Shown here: positions 9,605 through 22,106 of the stretch, in pieces
How the letters are laid out: every line of letters begins with the position of its first letter
Numbering within the stretch: position 1 is the stretch's first letter
NCBI GenBank assembly: GCA_023375675.1
Contig: JALQBC010000010.1
Coordinates: 744,001-808,000 of the forward strand
Length of the DNA stretch: 64,000 bases
DNA from: Cytospora piceicola
Lineage: Eukaryota > Ascomycota > Sordariomycetes > Diaporthales > Cytosporaceae
Direction of reading: 5' to 3'
Position numbers and translations under genes: made by a program
The notes under the pieces: model-generated
The model's input: the letters and a program-made list of their open reading frames with translations, nothing else
Databases searched by the model: none
Told to the model about the DNA's origin: nothing

Positions 9605-10930
9605 AGGCGGAAACAGTCCAACCACACTTCGCGCATCAGTTGCAAGGAAACTTGCCTTGCTCCAGGTATCGACTCTGGCATCCGAGGACGGCCCAGTCTC
9701 TCTTCGTGCCTCTGGACCCTCCTCGATCACAAGACCGAACGAACACTCACGAACAGCCCAGACGTTAGACTCGGTACGAGCTCTCGAATCGATCTCTGAC
9801 TCTGCAAAATGCCGCAAATCCTCGTCAACACAGTCATGTATCTCGACGCAGCCTGTGCGTCTTGTCATCGGTAATGGATGAAGGCCTTCAACCCCAAGCA
9901 AAGTAATTGCATCGCCCGAACGGACAGTTTAAGAACCGCATCCATGGCGTGCCCGTCCTCCCGGTTGTGAAGTTCTCGCGGATGAGAAACTGGCATTTGA
10001 ATTTCCTGTTTTCCCAGCTTACACCATCGCCATCAGCCCAGCAGATGAAGCCACCAAGGCGTCTAGTTCGGAGCAGTTCCCGCAGTATAAATTTAAAATC
10101 CGCTTGTTATACGACCAGGCTGTCTTTGCCTCTCGCGCTATTCCATCTCTCATGCGTCGCTTGCACCTCATCCTGGTCTCGAATCGGTGATAGAGTGGAC
10201 GAAGAAAGTTGCTCGATGCCATCGTTAGTATGAGGCTGGATAGTTACTTTCAGTTCCTTCTGGACGCAAGCGGCTCTGTATCCTCGTCTTCGTCGGTCCC
10301 TTCGAGACTATTCTCTCCCTGTGAGCTCGCCTCAGACTTCTCCGGCCAACCAGTCTGCAAATCTGCGTGCCTCCTGTCCGTTACACTGTCCGTCTGTTCC
10401 GGATCTCCCTCTGACAACAGCGCCTTGTTCTGAGCCTGATTCGGATGATCAGTCTCGGACTCCTCGTAAATTCCAGGGCCTTCCTCTGAGCCCGCCTCAA
10501 AAAAACAAACGGTGCTCTCTCGGTCGACCACCGTCTCCTCAGCCTCTTATAACACATCCACCTGCGCACCAGTGTTCCCCTTGTCACATGCGTTGTCCGC
10601 GTCATTGTCGAAACCTCCCTCCTCAAGATCAGACCGTACAGGAGAACTTGGAGGTGTGATTAATGGCGTGGATTCGCATGAGCACGGTTGCGTCCCGCCG
10701 TCTGAAGGTCTTCTCCGATTGGACATCCCATCCAGTACTTCAATCGTCATGCAACGGAATGTATCAACCTCATGTGGTCAAACTGACGATACTGATGATG
10801 GTGGGAATTACGGATCCAAGGCGCCATGCCGGGACGTCCAAATTAAGACACGCACTGACTGGCACGAAACTGTCACAACTACTTCATCAACTGGCCGCAG
10901 ACAACCCAGTAGATCCAAGTGATTTAAACT
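9548..10930 (-). pseudogene. Decayed coding region with in-frame stops
   Basis: One minus-strand frame stays open in long blocks: 10547-10777, 10250-10546, 10019-10222 and 9548-9901. They are interrupted by single stops, for example TAA before 10546 and TGA at about 10250. The blocks read as protein-like sequence, with acidic, Ser/Pro-rich segments (STPLITPPSSPVRSDLEE) and a more ordered one (YNKRILNLYCGNCSELDALV). The shared frame across about 1.2 kb suggests a single former gene. I could not place introns that remove the stops. Its 3' part overlaps the end of the cupin gene on the other strand. The family is not recognised; an unusual multi-intron gene remains possible. Confidence 0.35.
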
Positions 10931-11219
10931 AATGTACTAGACATTTGAGAAAGGTAAACCGAACAAGTACCTAAATGCTTAAGAAAAAGTGGTAGGGTAT
11001 TCGAAAAGGGAAACATGCCCAGCAGACCAGAAGCGTTTACCTCACCAATCCAAGACCGAACCATACTGTCTGTCAATCAGTCCGTCCAATCCCGTATCGT
11101 CCAGTCCCGCATCGTACCGTACCGTCCCATCCCGTCAAAAAAATACCAGCCATGCCCGATTTCACCCAATCATAAACAAAACCCATACCCAATCAATCGT
11201 ATATCTCGTGTCCGCATCA

Positions 11220-14200
11220 TCAGCCGTAACCCGTCAACTTCTTCCACCAGCCCCCGCCGCCCCCGCCGCCCCTCGGCGTGGTCGGCGAATGGCCATGGGA
11301 AGGATTATCCACCAGCACGACGTTCTTCTTCTTGTCGCCGCTCCCGTCGCTGGCACCAGTCCTCCCCTCCCTCCTCTTCCTGCGCCTGCGCTCCCCCGTA
11401 GCAGCAACAGGGACCTCGACGTCGACCACTCCGTCCCCGTACGTCTTTCGCCTCCGCATGCCCTCCCGGCGGGCAGCGGCGGCTGCATCCTCGAAGTCGT
11501 CTACGCCTCCCCCGTTGGGAGCTGCCCCGTCATCAGGAGGTGGCCCGGCGCCGATATGGTCCTTGACCCAGCTGGATGTCCCGGAGTGCGGCCATGAGGG
11601 CGGGTTGGGGTCGTGTTTCTTAGACGGCTTGTCGGGCCCGTCGGTATGCCGGCGCGATACTTTCGGCGGCCGGGGGTACACAAAGTCATCGGCAGCCTGC
11701 TCCGTTCGCCGACGGGACGATGACTTCCCCTCGACCTCACGAGCTGCATGTCTCTCGGCACGCCGCCTGCGGCGCTCCTCATCATCGTCGCCACGACGTT
11801 GGCCATGCTCACGGTCGCTTTCTGCCGCACGAGCCTTGCGCCGTTCACGACGGGCAGCGCGCCGGGCCTCTTCATCTTCCACTGCCGTGTCACCATTAGC
11901 AGCGACTGGCTCGTGTTCACGTTCACGTTCTTGTTCGCGCTCGAAACGTTTCTGCCGTTTGCGTTCTTCCCGCGCTGCGTCTTTCTCTTCAGCCGCCCTG
12001 CGGTCTTCTTCCTCACGTGCCCTGTCAGCACGCCGCTCGGCACGTCGGGCTTCACGCTCAGCCTGGCGTTGTGCCTCTGCTTCCTCGTCATGTTTGCGAC
12101 GCTTCTCTCGACGGGCAGGGTCTTTGGATGATCGTGACTTTTCTGGTGTCTTCTCGGCTGCTTCTCTCTCGGCCCTTCGTGCACGACGAATGGCCTTTCG
12201 AGCTGCCGCATCTGCGTCCGTCATTGCGCCGTCTTCAGCGTCCGTGGTATGGTGAGTTCTTCGTCTCTGGGGCTCAGGTCGCGTTTCGGCTTTAGGTGTT
12301 GAGAGTATACCACCGAACAGACCACCGAGGCCCTTCTTTGCAGATGCACTGGTACTAGAGCGTTTAAGGCCGGGTGTCGGGGCTGCATCATCGGCATCGA
12401 CCACGATAAGGTCATCGTCACGAGGGTATTGCTGTTCAGATGCGTTGTCAGAATGCACAGACCCACCACGACACGTTGGCAACATGTGGCTCACCTTTGG
12501 CCGTCGGCGCGAAGGCCTGTCAGGGCTCGGCTCCGCCGCATCGTTGGCGCCAACCATAACAATGTCCTCCTCATCGGCAGGTCGGAAGCTGTCCATACGC
12601 TTGCTGCGAGAACGGCCTAGACTATCACTGACACCCAGAATCTTTGCGGCCTTGGAACTCATCGTAGGCATTTCAGGCTCGGAAAGCGGTGAAACCATGC
12701 CACCTGTCACGTCAATAGAGGGCCGACGGGATGACCTGCTTTCCTTGTGACGCTTGTCACGCGTTGACGTGGTTCGAGAAATCGGGGGTGTGCTGCTGAA
12801 CACGTTCATGAGCTTTGGTCGACCTGGAGCCATCTTCACCTTGTCCTTGACACGTTCCGCTCGTTCCTCCTTGTCGGACGTTGAGCGGGAAGCCGATGGC
12901 CTCCCCTCTTTCTCAGGTGACCGGGACTTGTGTTCCCGCCTGGGCTCATCGTCATACTGGGGCTGGGACGAGAATATTTGCTCCTTGGCGATGGGTGTCG
13001 AAGCCCCCCATATGCCCCATGCCGAGCCGGCATCGCGGTTAGCCTTGGGCCGTTCTTTCTTACTCTCCTTTGACTCGGGCCCGAAAGGCAGCGAATACGG
13101 TACATCAGGCGCAGCCGGTACGGGTGGAGGCGGCGGCGGCATGGGAATGGCTCCTTCCACCCTGGACCTCGAAGATTTCTTATCCTTCTTACTCTTCGGC
13201 GGAGCCATGTCGATGATTCCCACTATATCGTTGTCGTTCGGGAAGTGATCATCTTCTTCGCCGGGGAAACTTCCGGGGATGTCGGCGTCCTTGCTCTTAG
13301 ATTTCTTCTTCTTTCTCTTTTCCTCGCCAGATCGGGGTGGGGGCGGCGGGGGGATAGGGACCACTGCTGGAGGAGGAGATGTTGACGCCGTTGCCTCGAA
13401 GGCCTTCAATCTGTCAGCTATGGTTCCCCCCACTGGTTTTCGGGCCTTCATGAATGTTGGCGATGGTGGGGAGTCCGGCAAGTTGCTGTCCCCGATATCA
13501 AGATCATGATTGGGTTCGCTTCCAGTCTGTGGCTCAGGGTCAGGTTTGGTTGGCGACGAGTGCGTGTCTTTTCCGGCAGACGAGGCATCATCAACGATAG
13601 CCTGGTCCTTTACCTCGTCCTTGGTCGATGTATCCTCGACTGCGGCATTACCGCTGCTGGTAGCTTCAATAGGCTTGGAAGACTCAGCATGTACAATCTC
13701 GACGAGTACCGACTGAGATGAACACGAAGGACGGAAGAGAATGTCGGTGTTGTTGAAATTGGGTGTGCTGGGGCGGTGTTTAAAGGGTCATATGCACTTA
13801 CCGGACTCATTCCCAACGTGGCACCAAGCAGCTTCTTGGATGCGCCCCAGAAATCGAACGGGTTTACCTCCGCAGCCCTCGCATTCGGTTTTGCGGGTGC
13901 AGAGAGGAGCTGGTCAAGCTCATTGAGCTCATTGTCATCTAAGTTGGCAAGGTCCTTTTCGAGATCGGTGTCGGTCTTGCGTTTGTCCGTGGGTTCTGGC
14001 TCGTCCTTGAGTGCCTCTGCCTCCTTCGCGGCCTCATCCCGGGCCTTCTTGTTAGCCAAGAGTGCTTTGTACCGGTCCTTGTCCTTCTGGAGCAGTTTCC
14101 TGCCAGAGTCTTTCCTTCTCTGGAGGTCTTTGAGTTCGGCCTCCTCTTTCTTGACGGTTTCTATATGTGCCTGTCTTTCCTCCTCTTCCCGCTGGGCTTG

Positions 14201-17200
14201 CTCCGCTGCTTCCTGAGCAGCCTTCTCGTCAGCACGAGCCTGGCAACTAGCGAACACTTGGTCGTATCTCTCTTTTTCCTTCCTGTTGAGTTTCTTGCCA
14301 GAATCCTTCCTGGCCTGGAGTGCTGCAAGGTCGGCTTCCTCCTTGGCAATCGCATCAAGAGCTGCCTGTTTTTCTTCCTCCTCTTTTCGAGCCTGTTCCT
14401 CAGCCTCACGCTCTAACCTTTCTTCCTCGGCCTTGGCTTCAGCGGCAAGCCTTTCTTCCTCTTCGATTCTGGCCCTCTTGGACTCCTCCTCGGCTTCTCG
14501 CCTCTCCCGTTCCTTCTGCTCCCTTTCGGCCCTTCTTTTCTCCTTCTCCAGCTTCTCGATCTCCTTCTTGCTAAGCTGGGGCTCGGGCTTCGGTGGGTAT
14601 CTGCTGTCCTTATCCGAAGACTTTGACCTTGAGTATTCATTTGAGCTGATCGGGTCGTCCCATATGTTTCGAGCCTCATGGTTAAGTTCTGTCTCTGTTA
14701 GATTTGGCCTCAAGGTTGTGGGTGTTGGGGGTGGTTGATCCGCTTCCACGGCTTCCTTACCGGTTTTCCTGTCCTTTTTGCTGGAACCGAATGCTGGCCA
14801 GAAACTGTTCTCCTCGGCCTTGTCTTTAACCTGCATGGTAGAATTGAGCTTGGTTGGATCGTCAATGACTTCGACTGGAGCGTCCTTGAACTTCTTTTTC
14901 TTGGAGCTGCCACCAACGTTCCAATTGTCATCAGCAACCAAGCCCACTTCCCTCTTCTTGGAGGGATTTCCCCAGTCAAAGCCAAAAGAATCGGTCTCAA
15001 CAGCAGGTGGTGCATCTGGGACAGCGGGAAGATCTTCCGGGGAGCCGCTGAGGTCGATCAGAGTGCTCGGCTTGTCCTTCTTGTCATGCTTGCCCATACC
15101 CCACGGTGACCAGAAAATACTCTCATCAGCTTTCTTTTCCGGTTCTGGCTCAGCTGCTGGAGGATCAGGCGCTGGTTCGTCCTTCGCTCTTTGCTTGGAC
15201 TTCTTAGAGCCGGTAAAGCCCCAGCCCATCCAGTCGTCGCCCGCGCCGTCGTCATCCTCAGCCCAGGAGAGGCTGTTCGAGGGATTTGGGTTGGCCTTGT
15301 CTTCCTCTGCTTTGGCGGCGTCTTCTTTGAGCTTCTCCTCGGCCAACTTTTGAGCGTGAGCAGACGCGCGGTCTCGAGCGCGGGCTTCCAACTCGGCAAG
15401 GCGGGCCTTGTCGGCGGATTTGAGCTTCCTTTTGGATCTGAGTGATGCTATCTCGGCCTCTTCAGCTGCGATCTTGGCTTTCACTCTCTCTTCTTTTTCA
15501 AGTATCCGCTGCTCCTCGAACTCTTGCGCTTCTTGCTCGGCCTTTTCGCGGGCCAGACGTTCTTCTTCCTCAGCTTTCTCAGCAGCGATTGTGGCTTCCT
15601 CGTCACGCTTGTTCTTCCTCTCTTGAAGTTCCTTGAGCCGGAGTCTGTCGGATTTCTTGAGGCTGTACGTGTCCAAAAGCTTTCTCAATTCTCTCTCTTC
15701 AGCGGCGATGCGCTCATTTTCCGCCTGTCTTTGCGCCGCAGTCTCGTCAGCCACAATTACTGCCGAGCCGCTGTTTTCCGGAACAGTTTTGGCCCCGGCC
15801 TTGGAAGCAGCTTCCTGCTCTCGTCGCTCTTTGTTTTCTTGGAGAAATTGCAAGCGTATTCTCTCGGCCTTTTGGAGTTTGGGTTTGGACAACAATAGCT
15901 CGAGTTCCTCTTCCTCTTCCTCGATGATTTCCCTGGCCAGCTGGTCCCGGGCTGCATCATCACCGGCCTCATCCTCACTGGCCGATACCTCGTCACCCGG
16001 GGGCGAGCTCCCATCGACTGAAGGATCGACTGCATTGCCGTTGCTATGTGAGGCGGCCCTGGCCTCAGCCTTAGCTTTAGCTTTAGCAGCGGCTTCTTTC
16101 TCGCGAATGTCCCTGTTGTCTTCGAGCTCCTTCAGACGTCTCTTCTCAGAGCTCCGGAGCTTTGGCTTGGACAAGAGCAATTCGAGCTCCATCTCTTCCT
16201 CCTCGATAAGGCGCGCAACCCCATCCCACTCGGCTTGATCATCACCACCAGTGTTGCTCATGGACACCTGGGTATTTCCGTGGCTCCCGGTTTCACCGCC
16301 ATGTTCGCCGCCTTCAGGGGTTGCCTCTTCAGACTTTCGTGATTTGGCACTCTCCTCGAGTTCTTGGAGGCGTTCCCTATCGGCCCTTTTGAGCTTGCCG
16401 TTCGCGCGGAGTTGGGCCATCTCATTTTCCTCTTCTTGGATGATCCTGGCCTTCTCATCAGCTTCAGCCCGGGCAGCGGCGGCTAATGCTTCTGCCTCGG
16501 CCTCTGTGGCTGCTTTCTCGGCCTCGCGCGCCCGTGAGGCAGCTCTGTCCTCGAGTTCTTGGAGACGTTCCCTACCAGACCTTTTGAGCTTGCCGTTCGC
16601 GCGGAGTTGGGCCATCTCATTTTCCTCTTCTTGGATGATCCTGGCCTTCTCATCAGCTTCAGCCTGGGCTGCGGCGGCTGCTGCCTCTGCTGCCGCTTCT
16701 GCGGCTGCTTTTTCGGCATCGCGCGCCCGTAAAGCAGCTCTTTCCTCGAGCTCCTGAAGACGTTCCCGTTCAGCTCTTCGAAGTTTGCCTTTCGTGCCGA
16801 GTTGGGCTATCTCTTCCTCCTCTTGTTCGATTATCCTGGCCTTCTCATCGGCCTCGGCTTGGGCGGCGGCGGCTGCTTCTGCTGCTGCTACTTTAACGGC
16901 TTCTTCTTCAGCCTCACGGGCTCGCGCTTCAGCCCTCTCCTCGAGCTCTCGAAGGCGCGTCCTGTCAGATCCCGTGAATATGAACTTCGATTTAAGGCGG
17001 GCTATTTCCTCTTCTTCTTCTTGGATTATCCGAGCCTTCTTATTAGCCTCGACCTGTGCAGCGGCTGCCTCGGCGGCGGCGGCCTCCTCGGCAGCTGCTT
17101 TCTCGGCGGCGGCGGCGGCTTCTGCAGCGGCGGCAGCCTCTGCAGCAGCGGCTGCTTCTTTAGCGACAGCTGCTTCTCTAGCATCGCGTGCTCGGGCCTC

Positions 17201-20200
17201 GACCTTATCCTCGAGTTCCCGGAGACGTTTCTTTTCGGAGCTCCTCAGGCTAAACTTTGATTTAAGGTAGGCCAGTTCTTCTTTTTCCCGAGCAATACAG
17301 TCCTTTTCCTCAGCTTCGGCCTGGGCTGCGGCTTCCTCTGCGGCGGCAGCAGCGGCTGCTTCTTTAGCGGCAGCTGCTTCTCTAGCATCGCGGGCTCGGG
17401 CCTCAGCCCTTTCCTCAAGTTCCCGAAGACGTTTTTTTTCAGAGCCCTTCAAGCCAAACTTCAATCTGAGGTAGGCCAGCTCTTCTTTTTCCCGAGCAAC
17501 CCGGTCCTTTTCCTCAGCCTCGGCCTGAGCGGCGGCTTCCTCTGCGGCGGCGGCGGCTGCGGCAGCTTCTGTGAGCGCGGCAGCTTCTTGAGCATCGTGG
17601 GCCCGGGCCTCAGCCCTGTCCTCGAGTTCTCGGAGCCGTTTTCTCTCGGAGATTTTGAGACCATACCTCGATTTGAGCTGTGCTATCTCCTCCTCTTCTT
17701 GAACAATTCGGGCCTTCTCTTCAGCCTCGGCCTTGGCCACGGCTTCCTCGGCGGCGTTAGCTGCTTCAGCGGCAGCAGCAACTTCGGCGGCGGCGGCCGC
17801 TATCTCTTGAGCTTCTTGAGCCTCGCGGGCTCGCGTCTCAGCCCTGGCTTCCAATTCTTTGAGACGTTTCCTGTCGGAGCTCTTGAGACTATATCTCGAT
17901 TGGAGCTGTTTCATCTCCTCCTCTTCTTCTCGGATAGCCAGGGCCCTTTCGTCAGCCTCGGTTTTCGCCGCGGCTTGCTGAGCGGCTGCAGCGGCCTCTG
18001 CAGCAGCGGCTGCTGCTTTAGCCTCGCGGGCTCGCGTCTCAGCCCTACCTTCGAGTTCTCTGAGGCGTCTCCTGTCGGTGCTTTTGAGGCTGAACCTGTT
18101 TTTGTTAAGTCGAGCTATCTCTTCCTCTTCTTCGCGGACGATGCGGGCCTTCTCATCAGCTGCTAATTGAGCAGCATCAGGAACTGGATCTTCTGTGGGG
18201 GTGGCATCCTTGGCTGCGGCTTCTGTCCTTGCTGCGACTTCTGCGGCTACTTCTTCCTGTCTCTTAATTTCGGCGGCGGCAGCAGCGGCAGCAGCAGCAG
18301 CAGCTTCGGAGTCGCGGACACGTTGTTCTGCTCTCTCCTCGAGGATCTTCAAGCGCTCTCTATCGGCCCTGTTGAGTTTCCGTCTGTCCTTCAAGTCTGC
18401 CATTTGCTCTTCCTCTTCCTGTATGATCCGTGTCTTTTCGTCCGCTTCGGCCTGAGCAGCCTCGATGCATCCAAAACTCACATCTTTGTCATCCTCCGGG
18501 AGAGCTGCTCCGACAGACGAGGATCCTAAAGCATCGCCACTTCTCGCACGACTTTTTGAGGTTTTGCGCTTAGCTGCTGCTTCCTCAGCCACTAGCTTGG
18601 CCGCTTCGACTATTTCAGTAAGGATGTTGAACCTCTCGGCTTGCCTCCTGTTCAGTTTGGTACCCATGTCCTTCTTCAGCTGCAATCCTTGGAGTTCGCC
18701 CTCTTCTTCTGGGGTCAAAGCAGGCTCGGGTTCTTTCTTGTCCTCTGAGCTTTGGCCATCCTGAGCAGCACCAGGGGGAGACGCTGGCATCTCCTCTAAG
18801 ATGGCGGGTTTGCCCTTGTTCTTCTTCTCTTTTTTGGTCGAGGACCATCCCCAGATATCGTCAGGATTCTCTTGCGCCAGCTTTTCAGGCTCTCTGGGAG
18901 TGTCGTTCTTCTTGTTCCCCAGGCTCCCCCAGATATCATCGTCGGCCGTCTTGGTAGTAGAGGCACCCCAAGCGAACGCACCAACGTCTCTTTTCTCGGC
19001 CAGTTTACTACTTCCCATGGAACCTACCTCATTTGAATCCTTGGTCCGTTCGTCGTCTCCAAAGCTGAAGGTTGATGTGGTCATCTTTTTGGGCTTCGGG
19101 CGGTCGATACTCCATGGGCTGTCACTGATTGGGATAGCCTTTGCTTCGGGGGCTTTTGGCTCGGGAGCTTTCGGTTGCTCTTCCTCGGTGGGCTTGCTTG
19201 CCTCTGTTTGGGACCCGCCCTGGGATCCGCTCAAGCCTCCCCAGCCGCCCCAGATTGACGTCCAAGCACTTATACCGGTCTTCAGCTTCTCAGCTGTCGC
19301 ACCGAGACCGAGATCATGTGCATCTCCTCCGGCATCTCCTGTTGCTCCCCCCGAGTCGTCAAGCTTGATGTCTTGGAAGTCCGTGGATGGTTTTTCTGGC
19401 GGCCCAGACGTAGTAGTTGTTTTGGTCTTGTTCTTCTTTTTGCTGCCAGCATTTTCAAAGTCACCCCAGATATCATCACCGATGGCGTCTGCCCCTTTCT
19501 GGTCGTCATCCTTCTTGTCGTCATCTTTTCTGCCGTCATCTTTCTTGCCACTTTCATCACCACCACCGTTCCCGCCGGTGTTGTTGCCTCCAAAGCCTGA
19601 GTCGCCCCCGTTCTGATTTGTGTTGCCGTCCCTGCCGCCGTCAGCGCCGTCGTCATCCCTTTTCCCATTGTTGTCGTCGTGCCAGTTGAGGGTCACTGTC
19701 TGCTTCTTTTTTCCTTTCTTCGCCGCTTGAACGAACCCCTCATCTGAGGCAAAATCGATCGGGTCTGGGCTTGGGTCCGCAAGCAGGCCGGCATCACGGC
19801 TACTCTGCGGCGGTTTCTGATCTCCCGAATGGCTTGGCCGGGGCACACTAGGGTTTTCTGGAGATTCACAGCGCCGATGCGCAGCTGAGTCCGTGCCGGT
19901 CGGGTCGAAAAGCGGCGTTGAAGCTGATTCTGGATCATCGGGGGGTGAGGAAGGTTTGCGCTGCCCGCGCGACCATTTCGGTGAGCAGAAATCGGGAACA
20001 TAAAGTGGTCTGGGCTGATGAGTCGTGAGGCTTTCGGGGTACTTTCAGAGATTACACAATCAGTAGGAACTTTCAGGTAGGGCCAGCTTCGGGATAGACA
20101 TCGAGGAACCATAAGATTCACGACGGTTCCTGGTAGGTTGCTGGGGTGCGCCGGCGTTGTCCGACTGCAGTGCAGCCATTACCGCAGCGCGAGCCAGATG

Positions 20201-20497
20201 GTCGAAATGCTGGCTCAACCCTTGTTCGCAACCCAATAACGGCCGAGGCCGTGCTCAAGAAACAGAACCAAAAAAAGTGGCGTTGAATAATGACTTGATA
20301 TTGTAGCAAGAACTCACGTTTATACTCCGGATATGTATCCACGCCTCAGCGATAAGGCCCAGGCTCAGCTGCAACAGCGCCTCATCATGGCTATATTTGC
20401 TATCCTCATCCAAGCCAGTCGTCCTCGTCCGATGCCGGGTCGGTGGCGAGAAATAAGTATCGTGTGGGGCGAAAGCTAGAACGTTGGCCGCGGCCAT
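11220..20497 (-). CDS. Giant coiled-coil repeat protein (about 2970 residues)
   Basis: Model: exon 20497-20318, intron 20042-20317, exon 20041-13802, intron 13713-13801 (GTAAGT...CTCAG), exon 13712-11220; all phase 0. The N-terminus has a Pro/Ser-rich disordered segment and an Asp/Asn/Gly tract. About 17 degenerate repeats follow (about residues 500-2060). Each has an E-rich start, a middle like LKSxxxLKxSDRxRLxELE and an RAxARAxEA end, and Ala-rich helices link them. Short Trp motifs (DDIWG, FWxxxGSSKK) flank the array. The C-terminal part is Lys/Arg/Glu-rich with poly-Pro and Gly tracts and ends GWWKKLTGYG. It is probably a cytoplasmic scaffold or tether. Such genes are often labelled involucrin-repeat-like, and leashin is one known giant fungal tether, but no homology to it is shown. 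The 5' exon is least certain. Confidence 0.75.
14045..18710 (-). repeat. Intragenic array of about 17 coding repeats
   Basis: Repeats within the giant gene encode an EEEE...L...K.KL...ER.RL.ELE.RA unit spaced about 65-100 codons apart. The pair at about 16354 and 16549 is nearly identical over about 120 bp with a 195-bp offset. The outermost units are the most diverged, consistent with growth from the middle of the array. Confidence 0.85.
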
Positions 20498-21328
20498 TTT
20501 CAACGTCTAGTAAGTAGAGCGCAATGAGCTTCAAGTGTGAAGCTCATGAGGCAAGCTTGCGCAGAGGCCGTACGGTCGTAGCAAGATGGAGCTAGAGGAG
20601 GTGCGGCCTGGAGGTTGGAGGTGAAGGCCGTGGTTCGGGTTGCGAGAGTCGGCTCGAAAAAAGATATCCAGGTCTCATCTGCTCGACGCGGTTATATTAG
20701 TCGCGATGAGATACAAAAGACGGTGTATGCGCCCCCCTGGTTTCCTGTCTCCTATGAGAAGTCTTCTTAGGCCCCCAGGAATCTGGTTGCTGCAAGGAGA
20801 ACGCAGCTTGTTCAAAATAGGGACCAATGAGTCTCGGGGATCTCGAGGGGGCATCTGCACTTATGTGGGATTGGCGTACAAGATAAGCAGTGCGACCCAA
20901 CCAAGCTTGATTTTTTTTTGCCTTTTGTCCCGTCTCTGGCACTTCAAGTTGTTTGTACCCAAGGCGATGCTGCCGGGAGGTAGATGAAACTCTCGTACGG
21001 CAGCAGAGTAAATGGTATGCAGGAAGGGTCTGTTGATGAGGTCAAGAAGAGATGGCGAGTTCGAACTCGATGCAACAGAGACCAAGGAAATCAAATGCGC
21101 CGGGTTACCTGGCTCTTAATGCAGGAAGGGACGGTATAAAACGGCACGGGACAAGGGATGAGTATAAAACAAGGGTATCTCTCAAGATGTGTGGCAGGCT
21201 GTACCGTACAATAAGGAGATGATGGTGATGATGATGATGATGATGCTGGTACAATACATACATACAATACCATACAACAACAGCCAACAGCTGACTTTTC
21301 CCTCTATAACTCTCTTACACACACACTT

Positions 21329-21351
21329 TCTCTCTCTCTCTCTCTCTCTCT
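21329..21351. repeat. (TC)n microsatellite
   Basis: An uninterrupted dinucleotide run of about 23 nt. Confidence 0.9.
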
Positions 21352-21530
21352 TGGCGAGGCGAATTTCGATAAGGATATTGTGGGTATGTGATGGGAAAGG
21401 GGGAGCAGGAACAGGAAAATCGATCATGTACTCGGCCGACGAAGAAGAAGAGTCATTGGAAGAGATGCGGGCTTGAGGCACGCAGCGCATGAACTGGGGG
21501 GCTGGATTTGGGTTGTTGAAGGTGGAGGGG

Positions 21531-21568
21531 TTCTGGACTTTCTGGACTTCTGGACTTCTGGACTTCTG
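21531..21568. repeat. 8-bp tandem repeat TTCTGGAC
   Basis: Between four and five copies of TTCTGGAC with one inserted TT near the start. Confidence 0.8.
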
Positions 21569-22082
21569 GCATGTCAGGGCAGCAGAGCAGGGCAAGTCCT
21601 GGACTTTGCCTGGATAAGCTATTGGATGGGCCTGGCATGGATTAGCATGGGTGTTACGGAAGGCATGGCTGGGAATAAAATTCATTGGGTTGCACCTGCC
21701 AAACGATCGTGGACCCTGGTCCTTTTTTTTTTTCGAGCAGTGCAGAAGTCACGACCCACCATTGATCGTACCCGATGGTACATGCACTGATACATACATC
21801 AGGATACATGCATGCATACCTAGGTACCTAGCATCCACACCGTACACTAGGTACTTAAGTACTTACTGTAAGTATCTAGGTACCCACCCAGGCCACCTGG
21901 GCACAACTTCGCTGTTGACGGACCACACTGCCAGACTGCCACACCACCACCCTCCCGTGGACCTTTTGCCTGCATCCATCTTGCAGGTGTCACTCGTCAC
22001 TTTTATGTACCTAGGTTAGGTAGACTATTATTGCTTTATTTTACCACGCTTCCCGCTCCTCAAGGTCAGGTCACCCGAGGTT

Positions 22083-22106
22083 GCAGCAGCAGCAGCAGCA
22101 GCAGCA
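22083..22106. repeat. (CAG)n trinucleotide run
   Basis: Eight GCA/CAG units in a non-coding region. Confidence 0.9.

Noticed and set aside
10321..10932. Several plus-strand frames of 80-136 codons
   Set aside because: They are antisense to the minus-strand relic frame and have no protein character of their own.
19693..20121. Alternative minus-strand frame of 142 codons at the 5' end of the giant gene
   Set aside because: The frame that joins to the long repeat exon is different; this one is a shadow.
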